This document shows, one piece after another, positions 18,910-28,680 of a stretch of 64,000 nucleotides of DNA. The notes under the pieces are model-generated. The model searched no databases, was not told the origin of the DNA, and saw only the letters and a program-made list of their open reading frames with translations. The stretch lies in contig NZ_CP029347.1 in NCBI RefSeq assembly GCF_003143555.1, forward strand, positions 3,100,001-3,164,000. The letters run 5' to 3'. The translations under genes and the position numbers were made by a program. The first letter of the stretch is position 1. The number at the start of each line of letters is the position of its first letter. This stretch comes from Saliniradius amylolyticus (lineage in GTDB: Bacteria > Pseudomonadota > Gammaproteobacteria > Enterobacterales > Alteromonadaceae).

Positions 18910-19736
18910 AAATGTAGGTTCCCATCGAAAACGTGTTCCACCGGACCGGTCATCTTGACCGACTTATCCAGCCCCGGCCAGCGAATTTTCAGGCTTCCGC
19001 CGGGCAAATCCACTCGTACGTCCTTATCCAGTTTTTCCCACAGGCGACCAACCACAGCCGCCGCGCAGGCACCGCTGCCACAGGCCAGGGTTTCGCCCGC
19101 ACCGCGCTCAAATACTCTGAGCTTAATATGGCCGGGATTGAGGATCTGCATAAAGCCAATATTGGCGCCTTCGGGGAAACGCTCATGACTTTCCAGAATC
19201 GGTCCCAATTCTTCTACCGGAGCCGTGTCAACGTCGTCCACCTCCATCACACAATGGGGGTTGCCCATGGAAACCACACCGCAAAATGCCGTGTGTTCAC
19301 CGGCCCGCAGTATATAGGTGGCTTCCTCTTTGTTGGCTTTAAACGGCACCTGCTGGGGCTCCAACAACGGCTTACCCATGTTCACCGTTACCTGACCGTC
19401 CTTCTCCAGATACAGCACCATGTTGCCGGCCCGCGTGCCTACCTTGATCTTATTGCGATTAATCAGTCCCTTCTTACGCACAAAGCTGGCAAAGCAACGC
19501 GCACCATTGCCGCACTGAGCCACCTCGCTGCCATCGGCATTGAAGATCCGGTAATGAAAGTCCTGCTCGGGATCATAGGGCGGCTCCACCATTAACAGCT
19601 GATCGAAGCCGATACCCATGTTGCGATCCGCCAGTTGGCGGATCTTATCCGGGCTGAAAAACACATTCTGGGTGACGTTATCGATCACCATAAAGTCATT
19701 ACCCAGGCCGTGCATTTTAGAAAAGTGAATAAGCAT
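18906..19736 (-). CDS. dapF: Diaminopimelate epimerase
   Basis: A 276-residue cofactor-free racemase that turns LL-diaminopimelate into the meso form for lysine and peptidoglycan synthesis. The two catalytic cysteines are C75 (in AQCGNGARC) and C219 (in LACGSGACA), each in its conserved context. The opening [15 protein letters not shown] is typical. Length equals E. coli DapF (274). It sits between lysA (32 bases upstream) and the DUF484 gene (4-base overlap); lysA and dapF thus flank the same intermediate, meso-DAP, in one operon. Confidence 0.97.
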   Translation of the reverse strand: MLIHFSKMHGLGNDFMVIDNVTQNVFFSPDKIRQLADRNMGIGFDQLLMVEPPYDPEQDFHYRIFNADGSEVAQCGNGARCFASFVRKKGLINRNKIKVGTRAGNMVLYLEKDGQVTVNMGKPLLEPQQVPFKANKEEATYILRAGEHTAFCGVVSMGNPHCVMEVDDVDTAPVEELGPILESHERFPEGANIGFMQILNPGHIKLRVFERGAGETLACGSGACAAAVVGRLWEKLDKDVRVDLPGGSLKIRWPGLDKSVKMTGPVEHVFDGNLHL

Positions 19737-19768
19737 TCTTATTACCGTTGCGCGCTTTGCGTCCTAGC

Positions 19769-21022
19769 TTAAGGCAGTTTGTGCTCGCCTTTCCAGAGGT
19801 CAGGCAGACTTTCACGCTCCCGCACCAAATAAACCTGGTCTTTATCCACCATTATCTCGGCTGGGCGGCAGCGGCTATTGTAATTTGATGCCATGGTAAA
19901 GCCATAAGCTCCGGCGCTACGCTGAACCAGGAGATCCCCTTCGTCGATACTCAGGCTACGGTCCTTACCGATAAAATCACCGGTTTCACACACCGGCCCC
20001 ACCACATCGTACATGCGGGTCTCGCGCTCGAGTGAACGATCCACCTCGACGATGTCCATCCAGGCCGAATACAGCGAGGGGCGCAGCATATCGTTCATGC
20101 CTGCGTCGACCAGGGCAAAGTTCTTCTCCGAGCCCTGTTTGATAAACTCCACCTTAGTCGCCATGATGCCGGCATTGGCCATAATCGCCCGCCCCGGTTC
20201 CATGATCAGCGACAGATACGCGTGATCCTTTTGCAGTCGCTCGACCACTGCCTTCACATAGTCAGCCGGTAGTGGCGGCTTTTCATCCTGATAGGTCACC
20301 CCCAGACCGCCACCCACATCCAAATGGTCGATCTCGATGCCTTCGGCTTTGAGCTGGTCGATCAGGCCCAACAGACGCTCCAGCGCATCCACAAAAGGCG
20401 CGACATCGGTTAACTGCGAGCCGATGTGACAATCCATACCCACCACCGTCAAGTGCGCCATACCCGCCGCCTGACGATAAATGTCCAGTGACTGCTCCCA
20501 GTCGATACCGAATTTATTGGCCTTCAGCCCGGTAGAAATATAGGGGTGAGTCTTGGCGTCCACGTCCGGGTTAACACGGATGGAGATCGGTGCCGTCACG
20601 CTCATGCTGCCGGCAACCCGATTAATACGTTTAAGCTCCGAAGGCGATTCCACATTAAAACACTTGATGCCTTGCTCCAGCGCAAAAGCGATTTCCGCCT
20701 CGGTCTTAGCCACGCCCGAGAACACGACCCTGGCCGGGTCTCCACCGGCTTCAATGACCCGGGCCAGCTCACCGCCCGAAACAATATCGAAGCCTGAACC
20801 TAACTTGGCCATGACGCTTAGCACGCCCAGGTTAGAATTGGCTTTCACCGCGTAGCAGACTAGATGAGGTTGCTCACCTAAAGCTTCATCGAAGGCCTTC
20901 CAGTGCCGCTCGATGGTCGAACGGGAGTAAATATAACAAGGTGTGCCATATTGATCGGTAATGTCGGTCACGGGCACGTTTTCAGCGTAAAGACGCTGCT
21001 GCTGATATTGGAAATAATCCAT
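19769..21022 (-). CDS. lysA: Diaminopimelate decarboxylase
   Basis: A 417-residue PLP enzyme converting meso-diaminopimelate to lysine, the last step of lysine synthesis. The PLP lysine is K60 in CYAVKAN; later blocks are the HIGSQ motif that binds PLP, the glycine-rich DVGGGLGVTY, EPGRAIMANAG, and the active-site GPVCETGDF and SAGAYGF. It belongs to the bacterial group-IV alanine-racemase-fold decarboxylases. Its start is one base after the lptM stop, so the two are translationally linked, and dapF follows after 32 bases. Confidence 0.97.
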   Translation of the reverse strand: MDYFQYQQQRLYAENVPVTDITDQYGTPCYIYSRSTIERHWKAFDEALGEQPHLVCYAVKANSNLGVLSVMAKLGSGFDIVSGGELARVIEAGGDPARVVFSGVAKTEAEIAFALEQGIKCFNVESPSELKRINRVAGSMSVTAPISIRVNPDVDAKTHPYISTGLKANKFGIDWEQSLDIYRQAAGMAHLTVVGMDCHIGSQLTDVAPFVDALERLLGLIDQLKAEGIEIDHLDVGGGLGVTYQDEKPPLPADYVKAVVERLQKDHAYLSLIMEPGRAIMANAGIMATKVEFIKQGSEKNFALVDAGMNDMLRPSLYSAWMDIVEVDRSLERETRMYDVVGPVCETGDFIGKDRSLSIDEGDLLVQRSAGAYGFTMASNYNSRCRPAEIMVDKDQVYLVRERESLPDLWKGEHKLP

Positions 21023-21023
21023 A

Positions 21024-21191
21024 CTAGTTGTCTTCTTCGGGTTTCGATTGCTGTGCAGGAGCAGGCGACGCAGCTTCTGTCGGCTCAGCCTGATTGGATT
21101 CGGCGTCCTCCGGCAGGAACAGGGGGCCTTTCTGACCGCAGGCGGTCAGCAGTAAAAGCCATAGAAAATTAAGTCGTCTAAGCCGTTTCAC
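21024..21191 (-). CDS. lptM: LPS-assembly lipoprotein LptM (YifL)
   Basis: A 55-residue lipoprotein, too short for most gene filters. It starts at GTG (21191) as MKRLRRLNFLWLLLLTACGQ: a short basic start, a hydrophobic run and a lipobox LTAC with C18 as the lipidated residue. The sequence right after the cysteine, GQKGPLFLP, matches the LptM/YifL signature (CGxKGPLyfP). In E. coli LptM assists oxidative maturation of LptD in the outer membrane. The rest is a low-complexity Pro/Ala/Glu tail. It sits immediately before lysA (1-base gap), the same order as yifL-dapF in enterics. Confidence 0.88.
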   Translation of the reverse strand: MKRLRRLNFLWLLLLTACGQKGPLFLPEDAESNQAEPTEAASPAPAQQSKPEEDN

Positions 21192-21217
21192 ACGCAGCTC
21201 TCTTAATTAGGGTAGGT

Positions 21218-21240
21218 GGCGCTATGATGGCATTAGCGCC
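21218..21240. other. Inverted repeat in the lptM-speB divergent region
   Basis: A perfect 7-bp inverted repeat (GGCGCTA/TAGCGCC) with a 9-base loop lies 26 bases upstream of lptM and 125 bases upstream of speB. It could be a 5' leader hairpin of the lptM-lysA message or an operator. The rest of the gap holds a TATAAT at 21323-21328 that may be the speB -10. Confidence 0.4.
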
Positions 21241-21364
21241 GTGAAAAGCAAAGTGTCCGTCATAGTCGATAAAGACTTTGTTTATAGCCTTGAAATTGCG
21301 AGCATCGCATCCAAGGCTTGATTATAATCCACCACATTCGACTTTCGGGTATGAGACAACCTCT

Positions 21365-22288
21365 ATGGCAAACAGCTTCGACCTAACTCTGGATAAACCT
21401 AGTATGCCTTACCATATGGCGGATTCGGCAACCTCGCTGACCCCGAACAGTGCTTATCTGATCGGCTTTGGCTTCGATGGCACCGCCTGTTTTCGTAAGG
21501 GAACCAGAAATGGCCCGGACGGCCTGAGAAACGTCTCGGAAGACATCGAGAGTTATTCACCGTATCTGGACGACGATCTGGAGCAGAAACGTTTTTTCGA
21601 TCTGGGAAACCTGAATCTGGGTGACAGCGATGATGTGGAGCGCCAGTGGCAAAAGGGCAGCGACGATTTCGAGACCATCTTTGGCAATGCCGACTTAAGT
21701 GGTGACAACATCCAGGTGATGACCTTAGGCGGCGAGCATTCGATCTCCTATGCCCCCATCAAGACCTATTTAAAACAGTACCCCAACCTGGTGCTGTTGC
21801 ATCTGGATGCCCACGCCGACCTACGCGATGGTTACGAAGGCTACCACTATTCCCACGCCTCGATCATTCGACGGGCGCTGGATCACTTTGGTCCTGATCA
21901 TCAGTTGATCCAATACGGCATTCGTTCCGGCACCCGCGAAGAATACCAGTGGATGCGCGAGCACCAGACCATCCGCACCTCACGGCACGATTTTCTGGAA
22001 GCGGTGCGACAAATTGCTGATGATAGGCCGATTTATCTGACTCTGGATCTGGATTACTTCGACCCCAGCTTTCTGCCCGGTACCGGCACTCCCGAACCCG
22101 GCGGCGAGGACTTTCATTCTTTTATCCAGCTGATAAAAATTCTGCGTGATAAGCACTTTGTCGGCTGTGATGTGGTAGAGCTGTCGCCGGAGATAGACAG
22201 TTCCGGTAACAGCAATGTATTTGCCACCAAGGTGGTGCGCGAACTATTGCTGTGTCTGACCGCCAATCAGCCCCGATTTCAGGAATAA
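21365..22288 (+). CDS. speB: Agmatinase/arginase-family ureohydrolase
   Basis: A 307-residue binuclear manganese hydrolase, probably agmatinase, which converts agmatine to putrescine and urea. Metal ligands are seen in GGEHS (H125), LDAHADLRD (D148, H150, D152) and DLDYFDP. Start 21365 (MANSFDL) was chosen over the upstream ATG at 21278 because the extra 29 residues have no family counterpart. It is followed 11 bases later by speA, which makes agmatine from arginine, so the pair forms the arginine-to-putrescine route. The family also includes guanidinobutyrase and arginase, but the speA partner favours agmatinase. Confidence 0.88.
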   Translation: MANSFDLTLDKPSMPYHMADSATSLTPNSAYLIGFGFDGTACFRKGTRNGPDGLRNVSEDIESYSPYLDDDLEQKRFFDLGNLNLGDSDDVERQWQKGSDDFETIFGNADLSGDNIQVMTLGGEHSISYAPIKTYLKQYPNLVLLHLDAHADLRDGYEGYHYSHASIIRRALDHFGPDHQLIQYGIRSGTREEYQWMREHQTIRTSRHDFLEAVRQIADDRPIYLTLDLDYFDPSFLPGTGTPEPGGEDFHSFIQLIKILRDKHFVGCDVVELSPEIDSSGNSNVFATKVVRELLLCLTANQPRFQE

Positions 22289-22299
22289 GGAGCCCCACC

Positions 22300-24210
22300 A
22301 TGGCTAAATGGACCATCAACGATGCCGAGCAACTCTACCGGGTTAAACGCTGGGGAGGCGGTTATTTTGAAATTGGTAGCAATGGGAATCTGCAGGTCAC
22401 TCCTCACCTGAAGAACCCCAATGTGCGCATCGACTTCAACTCGGTGCTCGAGGAGATCAAGGAAGAAGGGGTGCAGTTCCCGGTAGTGGTGCGGTTTCAC
22501 GATATCCTGCGCTCTCAGGTGGCCCTGTTAAACGACGCCTTCCGCCAGCATATTCAGGAAGCCGAGTATCAGGGCCAGTATCTGGGCGTATACCCAGTTA
22601 AGGTGAACCAGATGCGCGAAGTGGTGGAGGAGATCGCCGATGCCGGTCAGCCATACAGCTATGGTCTGGAGGCCGGCTCAAAGGCCGAGCTGCTGACCGT
22701 CCTGGCTTACAACACCCATGCCGACGCACTCACTATCCTCAATGGCTATAAAGACGAAGAATTTATGAAGCTGGCCCTGTTGGGTCGCAAGATGGGTCGA
22801 AAAGTGATCGTAGTGGTGGAGAAGTACTCGGAACTACTGCAGCTGGTGAAAAGCGCCCAGGAGCTGAATATCGACCCTATCATCGGCGTGCGCTCCAAGA
22901 TGACCGTGAAAGGTCGTGGCAAGTGGGAGAGCTCTGGCGGCGACCGGGCCAAATTTGGTCTTACCAATGCCGAAATCATCAATGCCGCGCGCTATCTGGA
23001 ACAGCATAACATGGGTCACTGCCTGAAATTGCTGCACTTTCATATTGGCAGTCAGCTTACCGACATTCGCTCGGTCAAGGAGGCGGTAGCCGAAGGCGGA
23101 CGCATCTACGCTGAGCTGCGCCATATGGGCGTGGAAATGGAGTACGTGGATGTGGGAGGCGGTCTGGGCGTGGACTATGACGGTAGCCAGTCCACCAGCG
23201 ATTCGTCCCGCAACTACAGCATGGATGAATATGTGGCTGATGTGGTCTATGGGATTCGTGATGTGTGCGATCTGGAGGGCGTTCCCCACCCGAATCTGGT
23301 GAGCGAGAGCGGACGCGCCATGACCGCACACCACAGCTGTGTGATCACCCCCATTATGGGCGAGGTCACCGCCAGCGGCATGGACTTTGATACTACTTAT
23401 CGCGAGGGCGAACATTGGCTGCTGGGCCAGATGAGAGAGCAGGTAGAACTGCTGCCCAGCGCCGACAACCTGCAGGAAATCTTCAACGATGTGTCCCAAT
23501 ATAAGGAGCAGGCCCTGGATGCCTTTAAGCTCAGAGTCATCTCGATGGAAGAACTGGCCAAGATCGAAACCCTGTATTGGCGTAGTTGCCGACAAATATC
23601 CGCCCGTTTGAAGGAGTTAGACTTTATTCCCGAAGAGTTGCGCGAATTGGAGGTGGGTCTGTCTTCCCAGTATCTGTGCAACCTCTCCGTATTCCAGTCT
23701 GCCGCCGATACCTGGGCCATCGATCAGGTGCTGCCGGTGGTACCGCTTACGCGCATGAACGAGAGACCCACGGTGAATTGCTCCCTGGTGGATATTACCT
23801 GTGACAGCGACGGTAAGATCGACCAGTTTGTGGGTAATGAGGGACTGACCGATACCCTGCCACTGCATCCGCTCAAAGACGGCGAAGAATATTATATCGG
23901 CCTGTTTCTGACCGGAGCCTATCAGGACGTGATGGGCGATATGCACAACCTGTTCGGGCGCCTCAACGAGGTGCATATCTTTACCGACGATGACGACCCG
24001 AAAGACTTCTACATCGAAGAAGTGGTGCGTGGTTCGTCGGTCAGCGATGTGTTATCGATTATGCAGTACAACCCCGATTCAATGGCCACCGATGTTAAGC
24101 GGGTGATCGATAAGCTCATCGCCGCCGGCGATATCCGCCCGCGTGAAGGGGTCAAATGGATCGACTTCTACGAAGACTGCTTAGCGGGCTATACCTACTT
24201 AAAACGCTAG
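22300..24210 (+). CDS. speA: Biosynthetic arginine decarboxylase
   Basis: A 636-residue PLP enzyme making agmatine from arginine for putrescine and spermidine synthesis. The PLP lysine is K101 in GVYPVKVNQ; DVGGGLGVDYDG and SESGRAMTAHH are the expected glycine-rich and phosphate-binding motifs. A long C-terminal part with a four-helix insertion is typical of the SpeA branch (E. coli: 658 residues). The ATG at 22300 has an AAGGAG ribosome site. It is co-transcribed with speB. After its stop lies a composite repeat element and no clear terminator. Confidence 0.96.
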   Translation: MAKWTINDAEQLYRVKRWGGGYFEIGSNGNLQVTPHLKNPNVRIDFNSVLEEIKEEGVQFPVVVRFHDILRSQVALLNDAFRQHIQEAEYQGQYLGVYPVKVNQMREVVEEIADAGQPYSYGLEAGSKAELLTVLAYNTHADALTILNGYKDEEFMKLALLGRKMGRKVIVVVEKYSELLQLVKSAQELNIDPIIGVRSKMTVKGRGKWESSGGDRAKFGLTNAEIINAARYLEQHNMGHCLKLLHFHIGSQLTDIRSVKEAVAEGGRIYAELRHMGVEMEYVDVGGGLGVDYDGSQSTSDSSRNYSMDEYVADVVYGIRDVCDLEGVPHPNLVSESGRAMTAHHSCVITPIMGEVTASGMDFDTTYREGEHWLLGQMREQVELLPSADNLQEIFNDVSQYKEQALDAFKLRVISMEELAKIETLYWRSCRQISARLKELDFIPEELRELEVGLSSQYLCNLSVFQSAADTWAIDQVLPVVPLTRMNERPTVNCSLVDITCDSDGKIDQFVGNEGLTDTLPLHPLKDGEEYYIGLFLTGAYQDVMGDMHNLFGRLNEVHIFTDDDDPKDFYIEEVVRGSSVSDVLSIMQYNPDSMATDVKRVIDKLIAAGDIRPREGVKWIDFYEDCLAGYTYLKR

Positions 24211-24247
24211 CAAGGGCTCTGAGTACCGTTTTTAACAACAGAATGTA

Positions 24248-24386
24248 CGTCATGCCTGCCACCGAGCAGGCGTCCAGGGCCAAAGGGAATATTCAGAGTG
24301 GATACCGGCTTTTGCAGGTATGACACAGGGTTTCACGACTGTCGTTAAAAGGCTCTGAGACTGTCATGCTGAACTCGTTTCAGCAT
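24248..24386 (+). repeat. Composite REP-like intergenic element, copy A
   Basis: Two imperfect hairpin units in inverted orientation (24248-24277 and 24297-24325), then a conserved tail to 24361. The whole 114 bases match the reverse complement of 28568-28680 at roughly four bases in five. An additional 8-bp hairpin (ATGCTGAA/TTCAGCAT, 24366-24386) follows. The element fills the gap between speA and the serine hydrolase gene and may act as a transcript 3' end for both converging genes. It encodes nothing. Confidence 0.75.
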
Positions 24387-24400
24387 CAGGACTGACGGGA

Positions 24401-25531
24401 TTATGGCTGACTGGCCATAGAGGTGGCCATTTTCTTTTCTTCGAACAACCGGGCCCAGAAATTCACGCTGATCTCATTCATCAGGTTAGACTCGGCATTC
24501 ATCAAAAACACAAGCCCCACACCATAATCCGGCGCAATCCCCACGTCGGCGCGATATCCCTTCACCCAGCCACTGTGATAAGCCAGTTTTTCACCGTCGA
24601 AGTCATACACTCGCCAGCCCAAACCATAATGAGCGTCTTTAAGGTAGGCCCGCCAGTGGCGGCGATAAAGCTCCCGCTTGGTACGGATTCGCGGTGTTAA
24701 CAATTGCTCAATAGTATGGCCGGAGAGTACATGGGGGTATTGCTCCAACATGGCTTCCAGCCAGATCACCATATCATTAAGGCTGGCGTTAATGCCTGCC
24801 GCCGGCGCAAAACGGTAGTAGTCGGCACGAACCTGTGTCTTGTACCACTGTCCTCTTGCCACCAACGCGTGAGGACGAGCCCAGTTTGAGTCACTAACCA
24901 GTCTGTCGCGTCCCACACTCACCCGGTGCATAGCCAGAGGACTGAGGATATTGTCCTGCAACAGCTCGGCGTAGTTGCTGTCCAGTCGATAACGTATGCC
25001 CTCCGACAACACTCCGAACAAGGCATTCTGATAGGTATAACATTGCCCCGGCTCGCAGATAGGCTCCAGTCCGGCCAATTGGTTGAGCACCCGTTGCACC
25101 GAATAGTTCGCCTCGATCAGGTTGTCGTAGGCATTCGGCATGTAGCCACTGGACTGGCTTAGGATGTGACCCAGCTTTAGTTCCTGTTGAGGGTCAAATT
25201 CATACTGCGGGGCCAGTTGATCCAGAGGCATATCCCAGTCCAGCTTACCCTGTTGCACCAGCTTGGCCGTTAAGGCACCAGTAAATGTCTTGGAGACCGA
25301 CGCCAGTCGAAACAGAGTATCGGCATTGATAGGCTGACCATTTTTCTGGGTCTTGCCATAAGTGAAGATCTGCGGAGACTGGCCCAGTTCGACCACGGCA
25401 AACCCATACCCGGGCAGATTATGTCGGCGGGCCTCCTGCTCCACCTGACGAGCAAACTGGCCCAGCCAATTCTCCTGCCCGTGAGCAGTAAAGCACAGTA
25501 GTAAAAACAGTAAGCTGATCAACCAGTTCAT
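24401..25531 (-). CDS. Exported serine hydrolase, beta-lactamase/class C fold
   Basis: A 376-residue protein with a signal peptide (MNWLISLLFLLLCFTAHG) and a penicillin-binding-protein-like hydrolase domain. The catalytic SxxK is SVSK, the second motif is Y-x-N in YTYQNALFG, and the third is HSG in AYHSGWVKGY, the pattern of class C beta-lactamase-related esterases and DD-peptidases. Two cysteines in EPICEPGQCYT may form a disulfide. The frame is open to 25570, but the ATG at 25531 gives a clean signal peptide. Substrate cannot be told from sequence; a true AmpC is unlikely as the third motif is HSG and not KTG. Confidence 0.82.
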   Translation of the reverse strand: MNWLISLLFLLLCFTAHGQENWLGQFARQVEQEARRHNLPGYGFAVVELGQSPQIFTYGKTQKNGQPINADTLFRLASVSKTFTGALTAKLVQQGKLDWDMPLDQLAPQYEFDPQQELKLGHILSQSSGYMPNAYDNLIEANYSVQRVLNQLAGLEPICEPGQCYTYQNALFGVLSEGIRYRLDSNYAELLQDNILSPLAMHRVSVGRDRLVSDSNWARPHALVARGQWYKTQVRADYYRFAPAAGINASLNDMVIWLEAMLEQYPHVLSGHTIEQLLTPRIRTKRELYRRHWRAYLKDAHYGLGWRVYDFDGEKLAYHSGWVKGYRADVGIAPDYGVGLVFLMNAESNLMNEISVNFWARLFEEKKMATSMASQP

Positions 25532-25644
25532 ATTATCGGGGAGTTGCCAGGATCTGCGGTATTGTATCATTTACCGCGATGAATGCATGACAAGGGCCAA
25601 TAAGAACTAATATTCTTGGTATCTCAGGCCGTATGTTCGGGCCT

Positions 25645-27063
25645 TTAACAGTGTCCCTCTACCCGGTTACGGCCTTTGTGTTTAGCGCTGTAAAGTGCCC
25701 GGTCCGCCAAATGAACCAGATCAGCCAGGGATTCATAATAATCGGCCTGAGTCACCCCAAAGCTGGCCGTCACTCTGACGCTCTGACCATCGGCAATATT
25801 GAATTCCGTCTCAGCCACCTGCTTGCGCAGCCGCTCCGCCACCTTCATGCTTTGCGCATACGAGGTTTTGGGCAGCAGCAACACAAACTCCTCGCCCCCC
25901 CAGCGCGCGGCCACATCCTGATCGCGCATGGCGTCTTTGAGCACGCCGCCCAGTGTCTTGATGACCTTGTCACCCGCATTGTGCCCGTAGTTGTCATTGA
26001 CGGACTTAAAGTGATCAATATCCACCAGGATCAGGCTCACCGGTATTTTCTGCTCAATCAGATCCTGGGTCAGCCTCTCAATATAGCGGCGATTGGCGAT
26101 GCCGGTCATGCCGTCGGTAAACAAACGCTTCTCATAGTGGCTCGAATAGCGCTCGGTAAAGAACAGGATGACCAAACACAACACCACGACCACCAGAAAA
26201 ATCAATATGCCCAAGCGCCATAAATTTACCGCGCTGGACCGGGCCTGCTCATCAAAGGGCAGCAGAATAAAGACTCGCCACTTGAGCTGAGGCAGGGGCA
26301 GCTCTAATACAAGATGCTCCTTACCTTTATAATCCACCAGGTTGCTGTACACCCCTTTTATCAGGGGAGCGGATGATAACTGCCGATACCATGTTAACTG
26401 ATCCAGGCCGGTGCGCTCGGCCAGTTTAGGCTGAGAACCACTGTCCGATGTCAACAGAACATTGTTTTGCTCATCAATAAAGTAAAAATCGTAACCATAC
26501 TGCTGCTGATAACGCTCAAATTCCTGCATAAAGCTTTCCAGACTCAGAGCGGCACCTGACACACCAACAAACTCGCCCTTATGGTTATACTCCTTATAAT
26601 CCAGATAAAGGCTCAGTCTCTCTTGATTACCCAATACCACTTGCACGTCCGCTTCACTTTCTTTAAACCGAAAATACCAGGCCGTTGTCTGCTCGGTTAG
26701 CGCACGGTTCTCTTCATCATTGGCAAAATACTGACGCATGGCTTTGTCGCTGGCGATAAACACATTCACCTTTAATGAGGTCTGCAGCCGCTGTAACTCT
26801 CGCTGAATTGCGGCCTCATCAGGCTTGGCCGAATCGAGATAGGGTAGAAATACGTTCGACTCAGAAAGAGCGTGAGTAATATGCAGGGGCCTGAGTAACT
26901 TATGATCGATCAAATTAAATACTGGGGCGATAGCCTTTTGCTGCTGGCGGCTTTGAGTACCCACCATGCTGCTGATCGCAAAGTAGGCAAGGGCACTCAC
27001 AATCAGCGAGAGCAACAAAAACAGCAGGGTAAAATTGCGACGAAATTGGCTTATCGATCTCAA
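25645..27063 (-). CDS. Membrane diguanylate cyclase with periplasmic Cache sensor
   Basis: A 472-residue inner-membrane protein: N-terminal helix (about 12-33), periplasmic dCache-type sensor (about 35-280), second helix (about 283-303), then cytoplasmic GGDEF (about 315-470). The active-site loop is RWGGEEF, a functional GGDEF variant, and an RDQD sequence five residues before it matches the RxxD feedback site. No EAL is present, so it should only synthesise cyclic di-GMP in response to a small periplasmic ligand. It is divergent from glmU with a 120-base gap between starts. Confidence 0.9.
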   Translation of the reverse strand: MRSISQFRRNFTLLFLLLSLIVSALAYFAISSMVGTQSRQQQKAIAPVFNLIDHKLLRPLHITHALSESNVFLPYLDSAKPDEAAIQRELQRLQTSLKVNVFIASDKAMRQYFANDEENRALTEQTTAWYFRFKESEADVQVVLGNQERLSLYLDYKEYNHKGEFVGVSGAALSLESFMQEFERYQQQYGYDFYFIDEQNNVLLTSDSGSQPKLAERTGLDQLTWYRQLSSAPLIKGVYSNLVDYKGKEHLVLELPLPQLKWRVFILLPFDEQARSSAVNLWRLGILIFLVVVVLCLVILFFTERYSSHYEKRLFTDGMTGIANRRYIERLTQDLIEQKIPVSLILVDIDHFKSVNDNYGHNAGDKVIKTLGGVLKDAMRDQDVAARWGGEEFVLLLPKTSYAQSMKVAERLRKQVAETEFNIADGQSVRVTASFGVTQADYYESLADLVHLADRALYSAKHKGRNRVEGHC

Positions 27064-27183
27064 CGAAAAAGCTCCTGAATATTAAGCTCCAACCACCTTC
27101 ATAAGCCAAGATTGCAAATACAAGGATGGCAGTTCTTTTATGCTCAGTTAGAATATCAAGCAAATTTGCCTCTTGGATAGTCT

Positions 27184-28542
27184 ATGTCATTCTCAGTTAT
27201 TATTCTTGCGGCGGGTAAGGGAACCCGCATGAAGTCCAACTTACCCAAGGTATTGCATGCCATCGCGGGCAAGCCCATGGTGCAGCATATTATTGATACA
27301 GTGACCGGCCTCGGGGCAGAAAACATCCATCTGGTGTATGGTCATGGCGGCGACCAGCTCAGGGCTCACTTAGGCGGGAACAACCTCAACTGGTGCGAAC
27401 AAGCCGAGCAACTCGGTACCGGACATGCCGCTCAACAAGCCGTTGATCATATCCGGGATCAGGAAGACGTACTGATTCTGGTAGGTGACGCCCCCCTGAT
27501 CCGCCCGCAGACATTAGAGGCGCTGAAGGCCGTCAAGGCCTCGTCAGACCTTGCCTTGCTTACCGTGCACCTGGACGATCCCACCGGCATGGGCCGAATC
27601 ATTCGCGATGGCAATAACATCACGGCTATCGTCGAACATAAGGACGCCACGGAGGCGCAGCGTCAGATCACCGAAATTAACACCGGCATTATGATGATGA
27701 ATGGTGCGGATCTAAAACGCTGGCTGGGGAATCTCAGTAATGACAATGCTCAGGGCGAATACTACCTGACCGATGTCATCGCCATGGCCGCCGCGGAAGG
27801 CAAAACCATTCAGGCCGCTCATCCGGAAACCCCAGTCGAAGTAGAAGGGGTGAACAATCGAGTACAGTTGGCCCGGCTGGAGCGCGCCTTTCAACAGCGC
27901 CAGGCTGACACTCTGATGATGCAGGGGGTGAGTCTGGCCGATCCGACGCGCTTTGACCTGCGCGGCCAGTTGACCACAGGTCAGGATGTAAATATCGATG
28001 TGAATGTCGTCATCGAGGGTAATGTCAGTCTGGGTAACAACGTCAGCATCGGGCCTAACTGTGTGTTGAAAGACTGTCGTATTGAAGATGGCGCCATCAT
28101 CGAAGCAAATAGTATCTTAGAGCAGGCTCAGGTCGGCCCGGAGTGCCAGGTCGGCCCCTTCGCCCGTCTGCGTCCTAATGCCGAATTAAAACACAAGGCC
28201 AAGGTGGGCAATTTTGTAGAGGTGAAAAAAGCCATAGTGGGCGAGGGCGCTAAGGTCAATCACCTGACTTATATCGGCGATGCCGACATCGGCGCGGGCG
28301 TAAACGTGGGCGCAGGCACTATCACCTGTAACTATGACGGCGTGAACAAGTTCCGCACCGTGATCAAAGACGGCGCCTTTATTGGCTCCAACACCTCGTT
28401 AGTCGCCCCGGTGACGGTAGGTCAGAACGCCACCGTCGGCGCCGGTTCTACCGTCACCAAAGACGTGGAAGACGAAGAGTTGGCCGTCGCCCGCGGCAAG
28501 CAGCGCAATATCCAGGGCTGGGAGCGCCCCGCTAAAAAGTAA
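27184..28542 (+). CDS. glmU: Bifunctional GlmU (acetyltransferase / uridylyltransferase)
   Basis: A 452-residue enzyme that acetylates glucosamine-1-phosphate and joins it to UTP, giving UDP-GlcNAc for peptidoglycan and LPS. The N-terminal uridylyltransferase starts with the motif [18 protein letters not shown] (residues 9-26); the C-terminal left-handed beta helix (about 250-440) contains hexapeptide repeats and the conserved [20 protein letters not shown] and [10 protein letters not shown] segments. Length matches E. coli GlmU (456). It opens the glmU-glmR-glmS cluster but is separated from glmR by a repeat element. Confidence 0.97.
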   Translation: MSFSVIILAAGKGTRMKSNLPKVLHAIAGKPMVQHIIDTVTGLGAENIHLVYGHGGDQLRAHLGGNNLNWCEQAEQLGTGHAAQQAVDHIRDQEDVLILVGDAPLIRPQTLEALKAVKASSDLALLTVHLDDPTGMGRIIRDGNNITAIVEHKDATEAQRQITEINTGIMMMNGADLKRWLGNLSNDNAQGEYYLTDVIAMAAAEGKTIQAAHPETPVEVEGVNNRVQLARLERAFQQRQADTLMMQGVSLADPTRFDLRGQLTTGQDVNIDVNVVIEGNVSLGNNVSIGPNCVLKDCRIEDGAIIEANSILEQAQVGPECQVGPFARLRPNAELKHKAKVGNFVEVKKAIVGEGAKVNHLTYIGDADIGAGVNVGAGTITCNYDGVNKFRTVIKDGAFIGSNTSLVAPVTVGQNATVGAGSTVTKDVEDEELAVARGKQRNIQGWERPAKK

Positions 28543-28567
28543 AAACACCCTCTGTCGTCCAGAGCTT

Positions 28568-28680
28568 GTCTCAGAGCCTCGCGAAGACAGCCGTTAAACT
28601 CTGTGTCATACCTGCGCAAGCAGGTATCCATTCTGACATCCCCCTTGATTCTGGATGCCTGCTCGGTGGCAGGCATGACG
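28568..28680 (-). repeat. Composite REP-like intergenic element, copy B
   Basis: An inverted copy of the element at 24248-24361. Units at 28605-28630 (GTCATACCTGC.. hairpin) and 28652-28680 (TGGATGCCTGC.. hairpin) appear in the reverse order, followed by the same tail (GTCTCAGAGCC at 28568-28578). It occupies the 261-base glmU-glmR gap; the rest of that gap shows only a possible operator near 28775. Confidence 0.75.

Noticed and set aside
22834-23595. 253-codon frame antisense to speA
   Set aside because: It is a shadow of a strongly conserved gene; no ribosome site and a composition rich in His, Gln and Ala.
24401-25531. AmpC beta-lactamase / antibiotic resistance gene
   Set aside because: Third motif is HSG rather than KTG and the sequence is nearer to esterase/DD-peptidase-like relatives; no ampR neighbour.
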